Below, in pieces: positions 16,803 to 25,840 of a DNA stretch of 38,629 bases. The notes under the pieces are model-generated. The model was not told the DNA's origin. It ran no database searches and saw nothing but the letters and a program-made list of their open reading frames with translations. The position numbers were made by a program, and so were the translations under genes. This DNA comes from UBA2645 sp044360285 (GTDB lineage: Bacteria > Pseudomonadota > Alphaproteobacteria > Rickettsiales > UBA1997): contig JBIKKP010000012.1 of the NCBI GenBank assembly GCA_044360285.1, positions 1-38,629 on the forward strand. The letters are read 5' to 3'. Positions within the stretch are counted from its first letter, which is position 1. Each line of letters opens with the position of its first letter.

Positions 16803-17171
16803 ATGCGAAATTTTACAGAAATTGCCGCAGGCGTTGGAGCAGTTACTGCATTAGGGGTTGCTGCTTTTTTTAATGCCGGATTTTTAGCGACAGCAGCTTG
16901 TGCAATAATTAGCGGCGCGGCTGGCGTTGCAGCGGCAAAATTAGTCGAAAGCTGCACCAAAGTTGATACAAAAAAAGATGATGATGCGGTTGCAAGACAC
17001 TCAGATGGAAGCGCCAGACCAGCGCCAATTGTGACAAATTTAAGGTCTACTTCACCTATTGCAGGCACACCAAGTCAAAGCTCCGTTCGATTTCAGCGTC
17101 GTATGGATTGGGCAGATCTTGCTCTAGAAAAGCAAAAACAGCGCAAAGAATCAGAGCAAAAAACACCATAG
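16803..17171 (+). CDS. Small membrane protein with disordered tail, unknown
   Basis: A 122-residue protein starting 9 bases after hisZ. Two hydrophobic stretches rich in Ala and Gly (about 7-24 and 28-48) form a likely helical hairpin in the membrane. A hydrophilic tail follows (about 55-122) rich in Ser, Pro, Lys and Gln, ending in a basic helix (LALEKQKQRKESEQK). I see no family signature. Co-directional close spacing with plsC-hisZ supports expression. Its design resembles the frameshifted gene at 34027-34695. Confidence 0.55.
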   Translation: MRNFTEIAAGVGAVTALGVAAFFNAGFLATAACAIISGAAGVAAAKLVESCTKVDTKKDDDAVARHSDGSARPAPIVTNLRSTSPIAGTPSQSSVRFQRRMDWADLALEKQKQRKESEQKTP

Positions 17172-17230
17172 CCACACCAGCCTTAAAGCACTACAGAGGA
17201 ATGCTCACACAGAATTTAGCATGACAAAAT

Positions 17231-18181
17231 CTACAACCACTTCTTCTTCTTAAAAATCGCCAACGGGATTATTGAAGAAACCACCATCACCAACAGCGCA
17301 ATTGGATAGCCAAAAGACCAATTAATTTCTGGCATCATCTGAAAGTTCATGCCGTAAATGCTGGCAATCAAAGTTGGCGGCATGAAGACAAGAGAAACCA
17401 CGGTAAAGGTTTTAATCACCTTATTTTGTTCGATATTAATCAAACCAACAAAGCTGTTTTGCAGATATTCCAAACGCGTGAAATTGAAATTTGCATGCTC
17501 AATTAGCGAGTTCACGTCTTTGATGATGATGCGCAAACGATGTTCACTTTCTACCATCAAATCGTCATTACGATGCAGTGAAGAAAGCACGCGCTGCTTG
17601 TCGAATAGCGCCTCGCGAAGCGACATTGTTAGATCTTGGCATTCGCTAATTTTTAGAATCATCGTCTCATCAAGCTGATTATCGATGTTAATTTTTTTGC
17701 CGATGCTGGCGACATATTTTGAAATCGACTCAATCAAGTCGGCGTCGAAATCAACGCGCGCTTCAAGAATCGACATAAAAATTTTTGTCGGATTGGAAAA
17801 AACTGACGGGAATTGTTTCAGCTTTTTCACCGTTTCTGAAATCACCCGGCTGTCGAAATAACGCAAAGTGAAGAGCGTTTTTGCAGTGACGATGAAAGAA
17901 ATCTCATGCTCTTCAAGCTTACGCGTGCCTGTCGTGATATTGATGAAGGTTGAGTTGATTTTAATAATTCCAGAATCCTCAAGATAACGCGAAGAGGTTT
18001 CAATTTCTTCTTGCTGCTGCCTGGTTGGGAAGCTGATATTATAAAATTTTTCTACCTCTCTGATCTGCTCAGCACTTGGATTTTGCAGGTCGATCCAGGT
18101 GACATTGTTGAGATCTTCTAGCTCTTCCAAAGATGAAAGTTTGTGCTGTGCGTATTCTGGCAGCTGAAAAATTCGAATCAT
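17231..18181 (-). CDS. corA: CorA-family magnesium/divalent cation transporter
   Basis: A pentameric Mg2+/Co2+ channel of the inner membrane. I chose the ATG at 18181 because GAGGA lies at Shine-Dalgarno distance just upstream; a TTG at 18193 would add four residues. Counting from that TTG: a long cytoplasmic alpha/beta and coiled region comes first (to about 255), then transmembrane helix 1 (259-279), the selectivity motif YGMNF (280-284), the short loop MMPEINWSF, transmembrane helix 2 (295-315), and a lysine-rich end KKKKW. Length is normal. It lies 17 bases downstream of bamA on the same strand and faces the small membrane protein gene tail to tail. Confidence 0.95.
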   Translation of the reverse strand: MIRIFQLPEYAQHKLSSLEELEDLNNVTWIDLQNPSAEQIREVEKFYNISFPTRQQQEEIETSSRYLEDSGIIKINSTFINITTGTRKLEEHEISFIVTAKTLFTLRYFDSRVISETVKKLKQFPSVFSNPTKIFMSILEARVDFDADLIESISKYVASIGKKINIDNQLDETMILKISECQDLTMSLREALFDKQRVLSSLHRNDDLMVESEHRLRIIIKDVNSLIEHANFNFTRLEYLQNSFVGLINIEQNKVIKTFTVVSLVFMPPTLIASIYGMNFQMMPEINWSFGYPIALLVMVVSSIIPLAIFKKKKWL

Positions 18182-18198
18182 TTTTTTCCTCAATTAAA

Positions 18199-20502
18199 TC
18201 AAAAATTTGTACCAAAGCTAAAACGAAAATTCTGAGTGCGGTCATAAACTTCTCTCTTGGCGATCCTAGAAAAATCAAGCCTTATCGGCCCCATCGGCGA
18301 TGCCCAAGCAATACTTAAACCATAAGATGAGCGCATTGATCCCGAATCAGCAACTTGCGTGTTTGCTTTGCTTATGCTGTCAACGCCCTTAACCGTTCCA
18401 TTATCACTGAATAAAATTCCGCTAATGCCCATTTCTTTTGGTAAACCAAGCGGAAAGCGCAGTTCTGCCGTGCCCACGTAATATGCCTTACCGCCAACAA
18501 CATCGCCGCCAACTGCACTGCCATTGGTGATAACGCGTGGACCTAAACCAGCATATTCAAAGCCGCGAAAATTATTTCCGCCCAAGAAAAAGCCATAATT
18601 GCTGCGCACATCTTGCGAAATGCCGTCAATTGCTCCGCCACGTGCCAAGAATTTTAGCGTATAGTCTTCACTAAATAGCGGAATGTAATAACCCGCTGAG
18701 CCCTCGTGTTTCAAGGTGTTGATGTCACCACCAACCCCGCTATATTCCTGCGAGATCGAAAGATAATAGCCGTCAGTTGGGTTGATGCGGTTGTTTCTTC
18801 TATCATACATCAGCGACTGACCAACGGACGACGAGAGAAAGTTTCCTGCCAAGTTTTTTATGCCAAGTGATGCGCTTGGATCAATGTTTCCAATGCTTTG
18901 ATCGTTGTAAGAGTAATTCAGCTGATGATGCAAAAATTCTGTAATCGCATAATCACCGCGGAAAGTGACACCTTGCGAATCTTGGTCATAAACCAAGGTA
19001 TTTCGGCGGTTGAGCTGATATTTGAACAAATCGAAACCAACATCAATTGGATGGCCAAGAAAATAAGGTTTAGTATAATTCACCTCGCTAGTCAGACGAC
19101 TGAAGGACTTCTGCACGTTAAAACCAAGCTCGCGACCCGTACCAAATAAATTTCGCTCTTTAATTCCGGCGTTAAGACTGAGCCTGTCAACTGTTGAATA
19201 GCCAAGCCCCAAGTTGAGTTCGCCGGTCTTTTTTTCCTTCACTTCAATTTCAATATCAACCTTGTCGCCATCACCAACGCGCTTGGTTGAAAAATTCACT
19301 TTCTCAAAAAATCCCAGATTTTCAATGCGCTGTTTCGAGCGATTTATGCGCGTGAGATTATAGGCGTCGCCCTCGTAAAATCGCAGCTCGCGGCGAATTA
19401 CTTCATCAAGTGTTCGACTATTTCCAGTGATGCGAATTTGGTTAACGTAAATGCGCGGCGTTTCTTCAATGACAAAGTCGATATCAATAATTTTTTCTTC
19501 GCGGTTGCGCTTCAAAACTGGCTCAATATGCGCAAAGGCATAAGACTTTTCTGACATAACTTCGACCATTTTATCGATGGTTTTTTCAATCAAATCCGAG
19601 TTGTAAAGCTTGCCGCTTTTGATGAGAATTTCTTTGCGCAAGATGCTCTCGTCAAACTTAGGAATATGGTTGATAACATTGATTTCACCGATGTTGTAAC
19701 GAATGCCCTCTTCCAACAAAACCGTCACAAAAAAACTATCTTTTTGTGGAGTGATTTGAGCAATTGATGAGATAGTTGCAAAATCTGCATAACCGCGCGC
19801 GCCATAGAATCGGCGCAGCTTCTCGCGATCAAACTCAATTCGATCAGAGTCGTAAACGTCAGAAGACGAGAGAAATTTCCACCATTTTGTTTCTTTTGTT
19901 GAAATTTCATCAAGCAGCGCCGCATCAGAAAAGGCGCTGTTTCCCACGAAATAAATTTTAGAAATTTTTGCTTTTGGACCTTCAAAAACTTCAAAAATTA
20001 CTTCGACACGGTTTTGATCTTTGGCAATAATTTTTGGCTCAACTTTCGTTAAAAAACGCCCACTTTTTAAGTAAATTTCATTGATGCGTTTTAAATCATT
20101 TTGCAGCTTGGCCTTGGTGAACAAAACACGCTTTTTCAACATCAGTTCGCTTTGCAGGGCATCGTCTTCGAGTTTTTTATTTCCAACAATTTTGACATCA
20201 GCGATGATTGGATTTTCTTTAACTTCGACCAAAATTTTTTCACCTTGGTAAGAGATTTTTGACTCTAAAAAAAGATCAGATTCGTAAAGTTTTTTCAGCG
20301 AATTTTGCAGCGCTTTTTGCGAATGATTTTTAAGGCCGTCAACATCAAGATAAGAAATTATCGTTTCCTCAGCAACCCTCTCGTTTCCAGTGACCACAAA
20401 GGAATTTCTTGAGGCATTATTTGCTGCATTTGCCGAAAAAATTGGCGCAAAAAAAAGCAAAAAAAGCAGCAGCATTTTTTGTTTTTGGCCGATTTTGTGC
20501 AT
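18199..20502 (-). CDS. bamA: Outer membrane protein assembly factor BamA
   Basis: The core of the BAM complex that inserts beta-barrel proteins into the outer membrane (767 residues). It has a signal peptide (hydrophobic LLLFLLFFAPIF, cleavage after SANA near residue 26). Five POTRA repeats follow over about 30-400 (for example VTGNERVAEETIISYLDVDG, KISKIYFVGNSAFSDAAL, INQIRITGNSRTLDEVIRRE-type segments). An Omp85 barrel covers about 430-767, with the RGF motif (NNFRGFEYAGLGPR) and a C-terminal aromatic (FRFSFGTNF) as expected for outer-membrane targeting. The usual alphaproteobacterial neighbours (rseP, skp, lpxD) are missing; corA follows instead. Confidence 0.97.
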   Translation of the reverse strand: MHKIGQKQKMLLLFLLFFAPIFSANAANNASRNSFVVTGNERVAEETIISYLDVDGLKNHSQKALQNSLKKLYESDLFLESKISYQGEKILVEVKENPIIADVKIVGNKKLEDDALQSELMLKKRVLFTKAKLQNDLKRINEIYLKSGRFLTKVEPKIIAKDQNRVEVIFEVFEGPKAKISKIYFVGNSAFSDAALLDEISTKETKWWKFLSSSDVYDSDRIEFDREKLRRFYGARGYADFATISSIAQITPQKDSFFVTVLLEEGIRYNIGEINVINHIPKFDESILRKEILIKSGKLYNSDLIEKTIDKMVEVMSEKSYAFAHIEPVLKRNREEKIIDIDFVIEETPRIYVNQIRITGNSRTLDEVIRRELRFYEGDAYNLTRINRSKQRIENLGFFEKVNFSTKRVGDGDKVDIEIEVKEKKTGELNLGLGYSTVDRLSLNAGIKERNLFGTGRELGFNVQKSFSRLTSEVNYTKPYFLGHPIDVGFDLFKYQLNRRNTLVYDQDSQGVTFRGDYAITEFLHHQLNYSYNDQSIGNIDPSASLGIKNLAGNFLSSSVGQSLMYDRRNNRINPTDGYYLSISQEYSGVGGDINTLKHEGSAGYYIPLFSEDYTLKFLARGGAIDGISQDVRSNYGFFLGGNNFRGFEYAGLGPRVITNGSAVGGDVVGGKAYYVGTAELRFPLGLPKEMGISGILFSDNGTVKGVDSISKANTQVADSGSMRSSYGLSIAWASPMGPIRLDFSRIAKREVYDRTQNFRFSFGTNF

Positions 20503-20689
20503 GAGATTTTTTGAAAAGAAATTGGGCTCAGAATTCTGTGATTTTTTTGAACTTAAATTTTGCTTTTTTAACTGGCAATAAAGGCCTCAACACGGCTGTT
20601 GACTTTTCTAGCAAGATGCTAAGCGTCATTTGAATTAGTTACAAAAAACCTTTCTAAGCCATATCTGGCGCAACTTCCGCGAATAATTA

Positions 20690-21721
20690 ATGTCAAAATT
20701 TTTACCGCTTTTAGCAATTTTTTTGCTCGGCGCGACTCACTCTCACGCCTTCAAAACAAAAGCTCGCAGCCATATTCAAATTGTTGGCTCATCAACTGTT
20801 TATCCATTCGCTTCAGTGATTGCTGAAACTTTTGGACGCGATACCGACTTTAGAACGCCAATTGTTGAAGCAACCGGAACCGGCGGCGGATTCAAACTTT
20901 TTTGCAGCGGAGTTGGTTTAAACTTTCCTGATTTTTCCAACGCATCCCGCGCAATTGAAAAAAGCGAAATTGAAAAATGCGCCCAAAATGGGGTAAAAAA
21001 TCCAATCGAAATTAAAATTGGTTATGACGGCATTGTCCTTGCCAATTCTGGCTCGGGAACAAAATACAATCTAAGTAAAGAACAAATTTTTTTAGCACTT
21101 GCCGCAAAAATTCCTGCTCAAAATGGCGATGAATTAATCGACAACCCTAACAAAAAATGGAGCGACATTAGTGCAAATTTACCGTCGCACAAAATCGCTG
21201 TTTACGGCCCGCCAAGCAGCTCAGGAACACGCGATGCTTTTGCCGAGCTAGTGCTTGAAGAAGTCTGCACAAAACTTCCGGCCTTCATCAAAAATTTTCC
21301 TGAAGCCAAAGTTCGGAAGAAAAAATGTTCGGTAATTCGCGGCGATGGTCACTTCATTGAGGCTGGAGAAAATGATAATTTGATCGTGCAAAAATTGCGT
21401 AATGACCACAACGCGCTGGGAATTTTTGGCTTCAGTTTTTTAGAAGAAAATCACGCTTTAATTCAAGCAGCAACGATCGATAATGTCGCGCCAAGCTTTG
21501 ATTCTATTGCCTCGGGAAGATATTCAGTTTCGCGCCCACTTTTCATCTATCTCAAAAAAGAACATGTCAATTTAGTGCCTGGGATGCGCGAATTCGCTGC
21601 AGAAATTATCAGCAAAAATACTATCGGCGAAGATGGTTATCTTTTGCAAAAAGGTTTGATTCCGCTAAACAAAAAAGAAGTTAGCAAAATTCAACAAGAC
21701 GTGACGCAGGCTCTAGAATAG
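20690..21721 (+). CDS. PstS-like phosphate-binding protein
   Basis: A periplasmic solute-binding protein (343 residues). The signal peptide is MSKFLPLLAIFLLGATHSHA. The ligand-binding loops are GSSTVYPF near the N-terminus of the mature protein, EATGTGGGFKLF, and PPSSSGTRDAF, which correspond to the phosphate-contacting segments of PstS. No pstC, pstA or pstB gene lies nearby, so it may serve a transporter encoded elsewhere or work in phosphate sensing. The 187-base divergent gap to bamA contains a TTGACT (20599-20604) without a convincing -10. The TAG stop sits inside the repeat motif shared with the lpdA upstream region. Confidence 0.85.
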   Translation: MSKFLPLLAIFLLGATHSHAFKTKARSHIQIVGSSTVYPFASVIAETFGRDTDFRTPIVEATGTGGGFKLFCSGVGLNFPDFSNASRAIEKSEIEKCAQNGVKNPIEIKIGYDGIVLANSGSGTKYNLSKEQIFLALAAKIPAQNGDELIDNPNKKWSDISANLPSHKIAVYGPPSSSGTRDAFAELVLEEVCTKLPAFIKNFPEAKVRKKKCSVIRGDGHFIEAGENDNLIVQKLRNDHNALGIFGFSFLEENHALIQAATIDNVAPSFDSIASGRYSVSRPLFIYLKKEHVNLVPGMREFAAEIISKNTIGEDGYLLQKGLIPLNKKEVSKIQQDVTQALE

Positions 21722-21738
21722 AGGCTTTGCAACAATTT
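21717..21738 (+). repeat. Leader motif shared with the lpdA upstream region, copy 2
   Basis: AATAGAGGCT then TTGCAACAATTT. It overlaps the pstS-like stop codon and ends 23 bases before the uvrA start. It matches 12649-12671 with a single one-base gap. The first 11 bases (AATAGAGGCTT) also occur at 37950-37960 in the decarboxylase leader. Too long to be chance for two sites; the role is unknown. Confidence 0.5.
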
Positions 21739-21761
21739 TCAAAATTAAAAAACCAAAAGAA

Positions 21762-24626
21762 ATGGAAGAAAAATTCATCAAAGTAACCGGCGCCAAAGAG
21801 CATAATCTTAAAAATGTCAGCATCGAAATTCCAAAGAACGAACTCGTTGTTGTTACGGGTTTGAGCGGTTCAGGAAAGTCATCGCTGGTTTTCGACACAA
21901 TCTATGCCGAAGGGCAACGCCGCTTCATCGAATCGCTTTCTTCCTACGCCCGCCAGTTCTTGGACATGCAAGACAAGCCCGATGTTGAATCAATCACCGG
22001 ACTTTCTCCAGCAATTGCCATCGATCAAAAAACCACTTCACGCAATCCGCGTTCAACAGTTGGAACGGTCACAGAAATTTACGATCACTTCCGCCTTTTA
22101 TTTGCGCGTATCGGCACTCCTTATTCACCAGAAACTGGTAAGCCAATTGAGAGCCAATCTTCTTCGGTGATGGTTGATAAAATCTTAAATCTGCCGGCAA
22201 AAACACGCTTTTACATTCTTGCGCCAATCGTTCGTGGTCAAAAAGGTGAATTCCGTAAAGAGATGATGAATGCGCGCAAACAGGGTTTCCAACGCATTAA
22301 GGTTGATGGAAAGGTTCATGATCTTAACGAAATTTTACCAGCACTCGACAAGAATAAAAAACACGATATCGAAATTATTATCGACCGCGTGGTAATGTCA
22401 TCAGACCTTGGCAACAGGCTTGCTGACTCAGTTGAAACCGCATTAAAAATTTCCGAAGGCTTGCTTTATGTTGAAATCGTCAGCTTGGCAGAAGGTGTAA
22501 AATGCGAACACAAAGTCGGGGATTTCTTGATCTTCAGCGAAAAATTTTCCTGCCCAGTTTCTGGCTTCACAGTCAGTGAAATTGAGCCACGCCTGTTTTC
22601 TTTTAACTCGCCATTTGGCGCCTGTAAAGATTGCGACGGACTTGGCACCGAACTTTTTTTCAACGAAGAATTAGTTGTTGAAGATGAAAATCTCTCGCTT
22701 CGCCAAGGCGCAATTTCCGTTTGGCAAGGCGTGCAAGAACGCTTCTATCAGCAGATTTTGCAAGCAATGGGAACGCATTACGGCTTCAGCCTTGATGTTC
22801 CTTTCAAAACGCTGACTCAGGAAGTAAAAGATAAAATTTTTTACGGAACCGGCGAAGACGAAATCGAAATCAAAGTTGAGGACGGACTCAAAGCAATCAA
22901 AGTCAAAAAGCCTTTTGAGGGAGTTGTCAACAGCTTGAAGAAAAAATTCCAAGACAGCGAAAGTGAATCTTTGCGTGACGAATTATCAAAATTTCAATCG
23001 CTACGCACTTGCAAAAAATGCAACGGTCATCGTCTAAACGAACAAGCTCTTTGTGTGAAAATTGATGGACTTCACATCGGCGAAGTCAGCCGCATGCCAG
23101 TTGAACGCGCCGTTGATTGGTTTGAGTCTCTACCAAAAAAACTTGGCAAAACGCACAACCAAATCGCCGAACGTTTGCTCAAAGAAATCAATCGTCGCCT
23201 TGGCTTTTTGCGTAATGTTGGTTTGGAATATCTCACCATCAATCGCGAAGCTGGCACTTTGTCAGGCGGCGAAGCGCAAAGAATTCGCCTTGCTTCACAA
23301 ATTGGCTCTGGACTTTCTGGCGTGCTTTACGTGCTTGATGAACCTTCAATTGGACTACATCAATCAGACAACGACAAGTTGATTGCCACACTAAAAAACC
23401 TGCGCGATTTAGGAAATTCAGTAATCGTTGTTGAACATGACGAAGAGATGATGCGCGAAGCACAATACCTCATCGACGTTGGGCCGGGTGCTGGAATTCA
23501 CGGCGGACAAATCATTTCAGAAGGTAAGCCAGATTTTGTCATCAATGATCCAAAAAGCGTGACAGGACAATATCTCAGCGGGAAAAAGAAAATCGAAATT
23601 CCAAAAAAACGCCGCAAAATCGATCCAAAAAGAATGATCACGCTAAAAGGCGCTACGATCAACAACCTGAAGAATGTGACGCTGAACCTGCCGCTGAAAA
23701 TTTTCACCGCAGTTTCAGGAATTTCTGGCGGCGGAAAATCAAGTTTGATCATCAAAACGCTTTACCCAGCGCTTAATAAAATCATCAACCGCGCCAAAGT
23801 TGTGCCTGGACCTTATCAAGGACTTATGGGCCACCACTTCATCGACAAAATCATCGAGATTGATCAATCGCCAATTGGCCGCACACCTCGCTCTAACCCT
23901 TGCACTTACGTTGGCGCTTTCACTTTCATTCGCGAATTTTACACAAATTTGCCAGAATCAAAATCGCGCGGCTATAAGGTCGGGCGCTTCTCTTTCAACG
24001 TTAAAGGTGGACGCTGCGAAACTTGCCAAGGCGATGGTTTAATCAAAATTGAAATGCACTTTTTGCCTGACGTTTACGTGCGCTGCGAAACTTGCCACGG
24101 CAAGCGCTACAACCGCGAAACGCTTGAGATAAAATATAAAGGCAAATCAATTTCTGATGTGCTTGAAATGACCGCAGAAGACGCTGCTGATTTCTTCTCA
24201 AGCATGCCGCATATCAACGAGAAATTTAAATCACTTTGCGATGTTGGTCTTGGCTACATGAGAATTGGTCAAAGCGCAACAACGCTTTCTGGTGGTGAAG
24301 CACAGAGAATTAAACTTGCGAAAGAACTCAGTCGCAAAGCAACGGGCGACACGCTCTACATTCTTGACGAGCCAACTACTGGTCTGCATTTCGAAGATAT
24401 CAGCAAGCTGTTGAAAGTTCTGCACAAGCTGGTTGATGCGGGTAATTCGATTTTGGTCATCGAGCACAATCTCGACGTACTAAAAACCGCTGACCACATC
24501 ATCGACATCGGCCCATGCGGCGGCGAAAAAGGCGGCTACATTGTTGCAGAAGGAACTCCAGAAGAAATCGCCAAAAACAAGAAATCAGTCACTGGAAAAT
24601 ATCTAGCTAAAATACTCAAATGCTAA
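21762..24626 (+). CDS. uvrA: Excinuclease ABC subunit A
   Basis: The damage-recognition ATPase of nucleotide excision repair (954 residues, full length). It carries two ABC ATPase modules. The first has Walker A GLSGSGKSS (33-41) and signature LSGGEAQRIRLASQ. The second has Walker A GISGGGKSS and LSGGEAQRIKLAKE, with LDEPTTGLH. The second zinc module has CETCQGDG and CETCHGKR. In the first zinc module the usual CxxC is CPVSG, followed by CKDCDG; loss of one Cys here is an alphaproteobacterial trait. It overlaps the ispA-type gene by 7 bases. No SOS box is evident to me in the 40-base upstream gap. Confidence 0.98.
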   Translation: MEEKFIKVTGAKEHNLKNVSIEIPKNELVVVTGLSGSGKSSLVFDTIYAEGQRRFIESLSSYARQFLDMQDKPDVESITGLSPAIAIDQKTTSRNPRSTVGTVTEIYDHFRLLFARIGTPYSPETGKPIESQSSSVMVDKILNLPAKTRFYILAPIVRGQKGEFRKEMMNARKQGFQRIKVDGKVHDLNEILPALDKNKKHDIEIIIDRVVMSSDLGNRLADSVETALKISEGLLYVEIVSLAEGVKCEHKVGDFLIFSEKFSCPVSGFTVSEIEPRLFSFNSPFGACKDCDGLGTELFFNEELVVEDENLSLRQGAISVWQGVQERFYQQILQAMGTHYGFSLDVPFKTLTQEVKDKIFYGTGEDEIEIKVEDGLKAIKVKKPFEGVVNSLKKKFQDSESESLRDELSKFQSLRTCKKCNGHRLNEQALCVKIDGLHIGEVSRMPVERAVDWFESLPKKLGKTHNQIAERLLKEINRRLGFLRNVGLEYLTINREAGTLSGGEAQRIRLASQIGSGLSGVLYVLDEPSIGLHQSDNDKLIATLKNLRDLGNSVIVVEHDEEMMREAQYLIDVGPGAGIHGGQIISEGKPDFVINDPKSVTGQYLSGKKKIEIPKKRRKIDPKRMITLKGATINNLKNVTLNLPLKIFTAVSGISGGGKSSLIIKTLYPALNKIINRAKVVPGPYQGLMGHHFIDKIIEIDQSPIGRTPRSNPCTYVGAFTFIREFYTNLPESKSRGYKVGRFSFNVKGGRCETCQGDGLIKIEMHFLPDVYVRCETCHGKRYNRETLEIKYKGKSISDVLEMTAEDAADFFSSMPHINEKFKSLCDVGLGYMRIGQSATTLSGGEAQRIKLAKELSRKATGDTLYILDEPTTGLHFEDISKLLKVLHKLVDAGNSILVIEHNLDVLKTADHIIDIGPCGGEKGGYIVAEGTPEEIAKNKKSVTGKYLAKILKC

Positions 24627-25522
24627 CCAATCCCAAGCCGCTTAAAGAAGCATTGGAAGCTGCTGCCATACTGGTTTCGCAGCATATTGATGAATTGCTG
24701 CCAAAAGACTTTCGTGATTCGCGACTAGTCGAAGCGATGCGTTATTCTTCACTGTCGCAAGGCAAAAGAATTCGCCCGTTTTTGTTAATTGCGTCGGCAA
24801 ATATTTTTGGCGTCAACCCGCTTGAGGCCTTAAACGCGGCAGCTGCAATTGAATTGGTTCATACTTACTCGCTAATCCACGACGATTTACCAGCAATGGA
24901 TGATGATGATTTCCGTCGCGGCGAGCCAACTTGCCATAAAAAATTTGACGAAGCCACAGCAATTCTTGCTGGAGATGCTTTACTTACCTATGCCTTTGAA
25001 TTGCTTGCCAATCCAGCAACAAATAAAGACGCGTCAACACGTTGTCAGTTAATTTCAATTTTGGCGAAAGCCTCGGGATTCGCTGGAATGGTAGGTGGAC
25101 AGATGATGGACCTTGAAAAAGCTGGACAAAAAATTTCCAAAGAAACCGTAGCAAAATTGCATCGCCTAAAAACCGGCGAACTTTTTATGGCCGCCGCCGA
25201 AATGGGTGCCGTCCTTGGAAATGCTGGCCCTGAGCAACGTAAAGCTTTACGTTATTTCGCTCGCGATCTTGGTTTAGCCTTCCAAATCAAAGATGATATT
25301 TTGGACCATGTTGAGACTGTCGATGACAAAACTGATATTGATGAAAAGCAGCATGAAGAGTCGCAAGAAAATGCCAGCATTGTTGATATTGTGGGCTTAG
25401 GACAAGCAAAGAAGCAGCTTGAATTATTGAAAGACCAGGCAATTTCTCATCTAAACGTTTTTGGCGAACGTGCAGCGCTATTGGCTGATTTGACTGATTT
25501 TGTGGTGGGAAGAAAGATTTGA
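24620..25522 (+). CDS. ispA: Polyprenyl synthetase, geranyl/farnesyl diphosphate synthase type
   Basis: Condenses IPP with allylic diphosphates to make farnesyl diphosphate for quinone, undecaprenol and hopanoid-type lipids. The 300-residue protein has the first aspartate-rich motif HDDLPAMDDDD (87-97) and GKRIRPFLL. GDALLTYAFELL follows, then KTGELFMAAAEMGA. The second aspartate-rich motif is FQIKDDILD. The two residues inserted in the first motif (DDLPAMD) fit bacterial IspA-type enzymes. It is co-transcribed with uvrA (7-base overlap). It works downstream of IspDF, also encoded in this window. Confidence 0.93.
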   Translation: MLTNPKPLKEALEAAAILVSQHIDELLPKDFRDSRLVEAMRYSSLSQGKRIRPFLLIASANIFGVNPLEALNAAAAIELVHTYSLIHDDLPAMDDDDFRRGEPTCHKKFDEATAILAGDALLTYAFELLANPATNKDASTRCQLISILAKASGFAGMVGGQMMDLEKAGQKISKETVAKLHRLKTGELFMAAAEMGAVLGNAGPEQRKALRYFARDLGLAFQIKDDILDHVETVDDKTDIDEKQHEESQENASIVDIVGLGQAKKQLELLKDQAISHLNVFGERAALLADLTDFVVGRKI

Positions 25523-25549
25523 TAGAGACGATGAATCATACTTAGAAAA

Positions 25550-25563
25550 GGCTCAGCATGACA
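25550..25563. repeat. Dispersed intergenic repeat, copy 2 (partial)
   Basis: GGCTCAGCATGACA shares the CTCAGCATGAC core with 6809-6831 and 30425-30447 (reverse complement there). The string AGCATGACAAAATC at 25555-25568 also recurs exactly at 17218-17231. It is followed by a hairpin CACCCT/AGGGTG (25573-25578 with 25592-25597). It follows the ispA-type gene. Confidence 0.55.
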
Positions 25564-25596
25564 AAATCGAGTCACCCTGAGCTTGCCAGGAAGGGT

Positions 25597-25623
25597 GTGT
25601 GGTGCCTAGAGATGGAATCAAAC
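25597..25623 (-). repeat. tRNA-Phe 3'-end remnant (direct repeat of the adjacent tRNA)
   Basis: GTGTGGTGCCTAGAG (25597-25611) is identical to 25682-25696, which is the 3' end of the neighbouring tRNA-Phe. The next 12 bases match at 9 positions (T-arm region). On the minus strand it reads as a T arm, acceptor half and CCA. The T stem has mismatches and the T loop has lost its conserved C, and no D or anticodon arm follows. It is a partial, decayed copy and not a working tRNA. Confidence 0.6.
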
Positions 25624-25684
25624 CCCCGTGGACGCTTAGCGCCACAAGAAAAAGAACAGCTGGTTTGAAAGTAAAAAAGAGGTG

Positions 25685-25760
25685 TGGTGCCTAGAGCCGG
25701 AATCGAACCAGCGACACAAGGATTTTCAGTCCTTTGCTCTACCAACTGAGCTATCTAGGC
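25685..25760 (-). tRNA. tRNA-Phe (anticodon GAA)
   Basis: Read on the minus strand: acceptor GCCTAGA/TCTAGGC, D arm AGCTCAGTTGGTAGAGC, anticodon loop CTGAAAA with anticodon GAA, variable loop, T arm GGTTCGATTCC, discriminator A and an encoded CCA (25687-25685). It is a complete 76-base cloverleaf. It lies in a 419-base gene-free stretch (25523-25941) that otherwise holds a repeat, a tRNA remnant and a palindromic element; I see no protein gene there. Confidence 0.96.
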
Positions 25761-25840
25761 GCATGAGGGCGCGGCAACCTATTTTTGAGTTAAAAAACCG
25801 CAAGAAATTTGTTTTAGACCACTAAGAAAATTCAAGCCCC

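Noticed and set aside
18182..18193. TTG start giving a four-residue longer CorA
   Set aside because: The ATG at 18181 has GAGGA at Shine-Dalgarno distance; the TTG has no such site.
20599..20627. TTGACT promoter for the PstS-like gene
   Set aside because: No acceptable -10 hexamer at 15-19 bases, and the place is dominated by a TAGC/GCTA hairpin.
22501..22640. UvrA zinc site damage (CPVSG instead of CPxC)
   Set aside because: From memory of the family this Ser is common in alphaproteobacterial UvrA, so it is not a lesion.
25597..25684. Possible tmRNA 3' end or second tRNA
   Set aside because: Only the T arm, acceptor half and CCA resemble a tRNA. The T stem is mismatched, there is no partner acceptor strand or tag frame, and it matches tRNA-Phe best.
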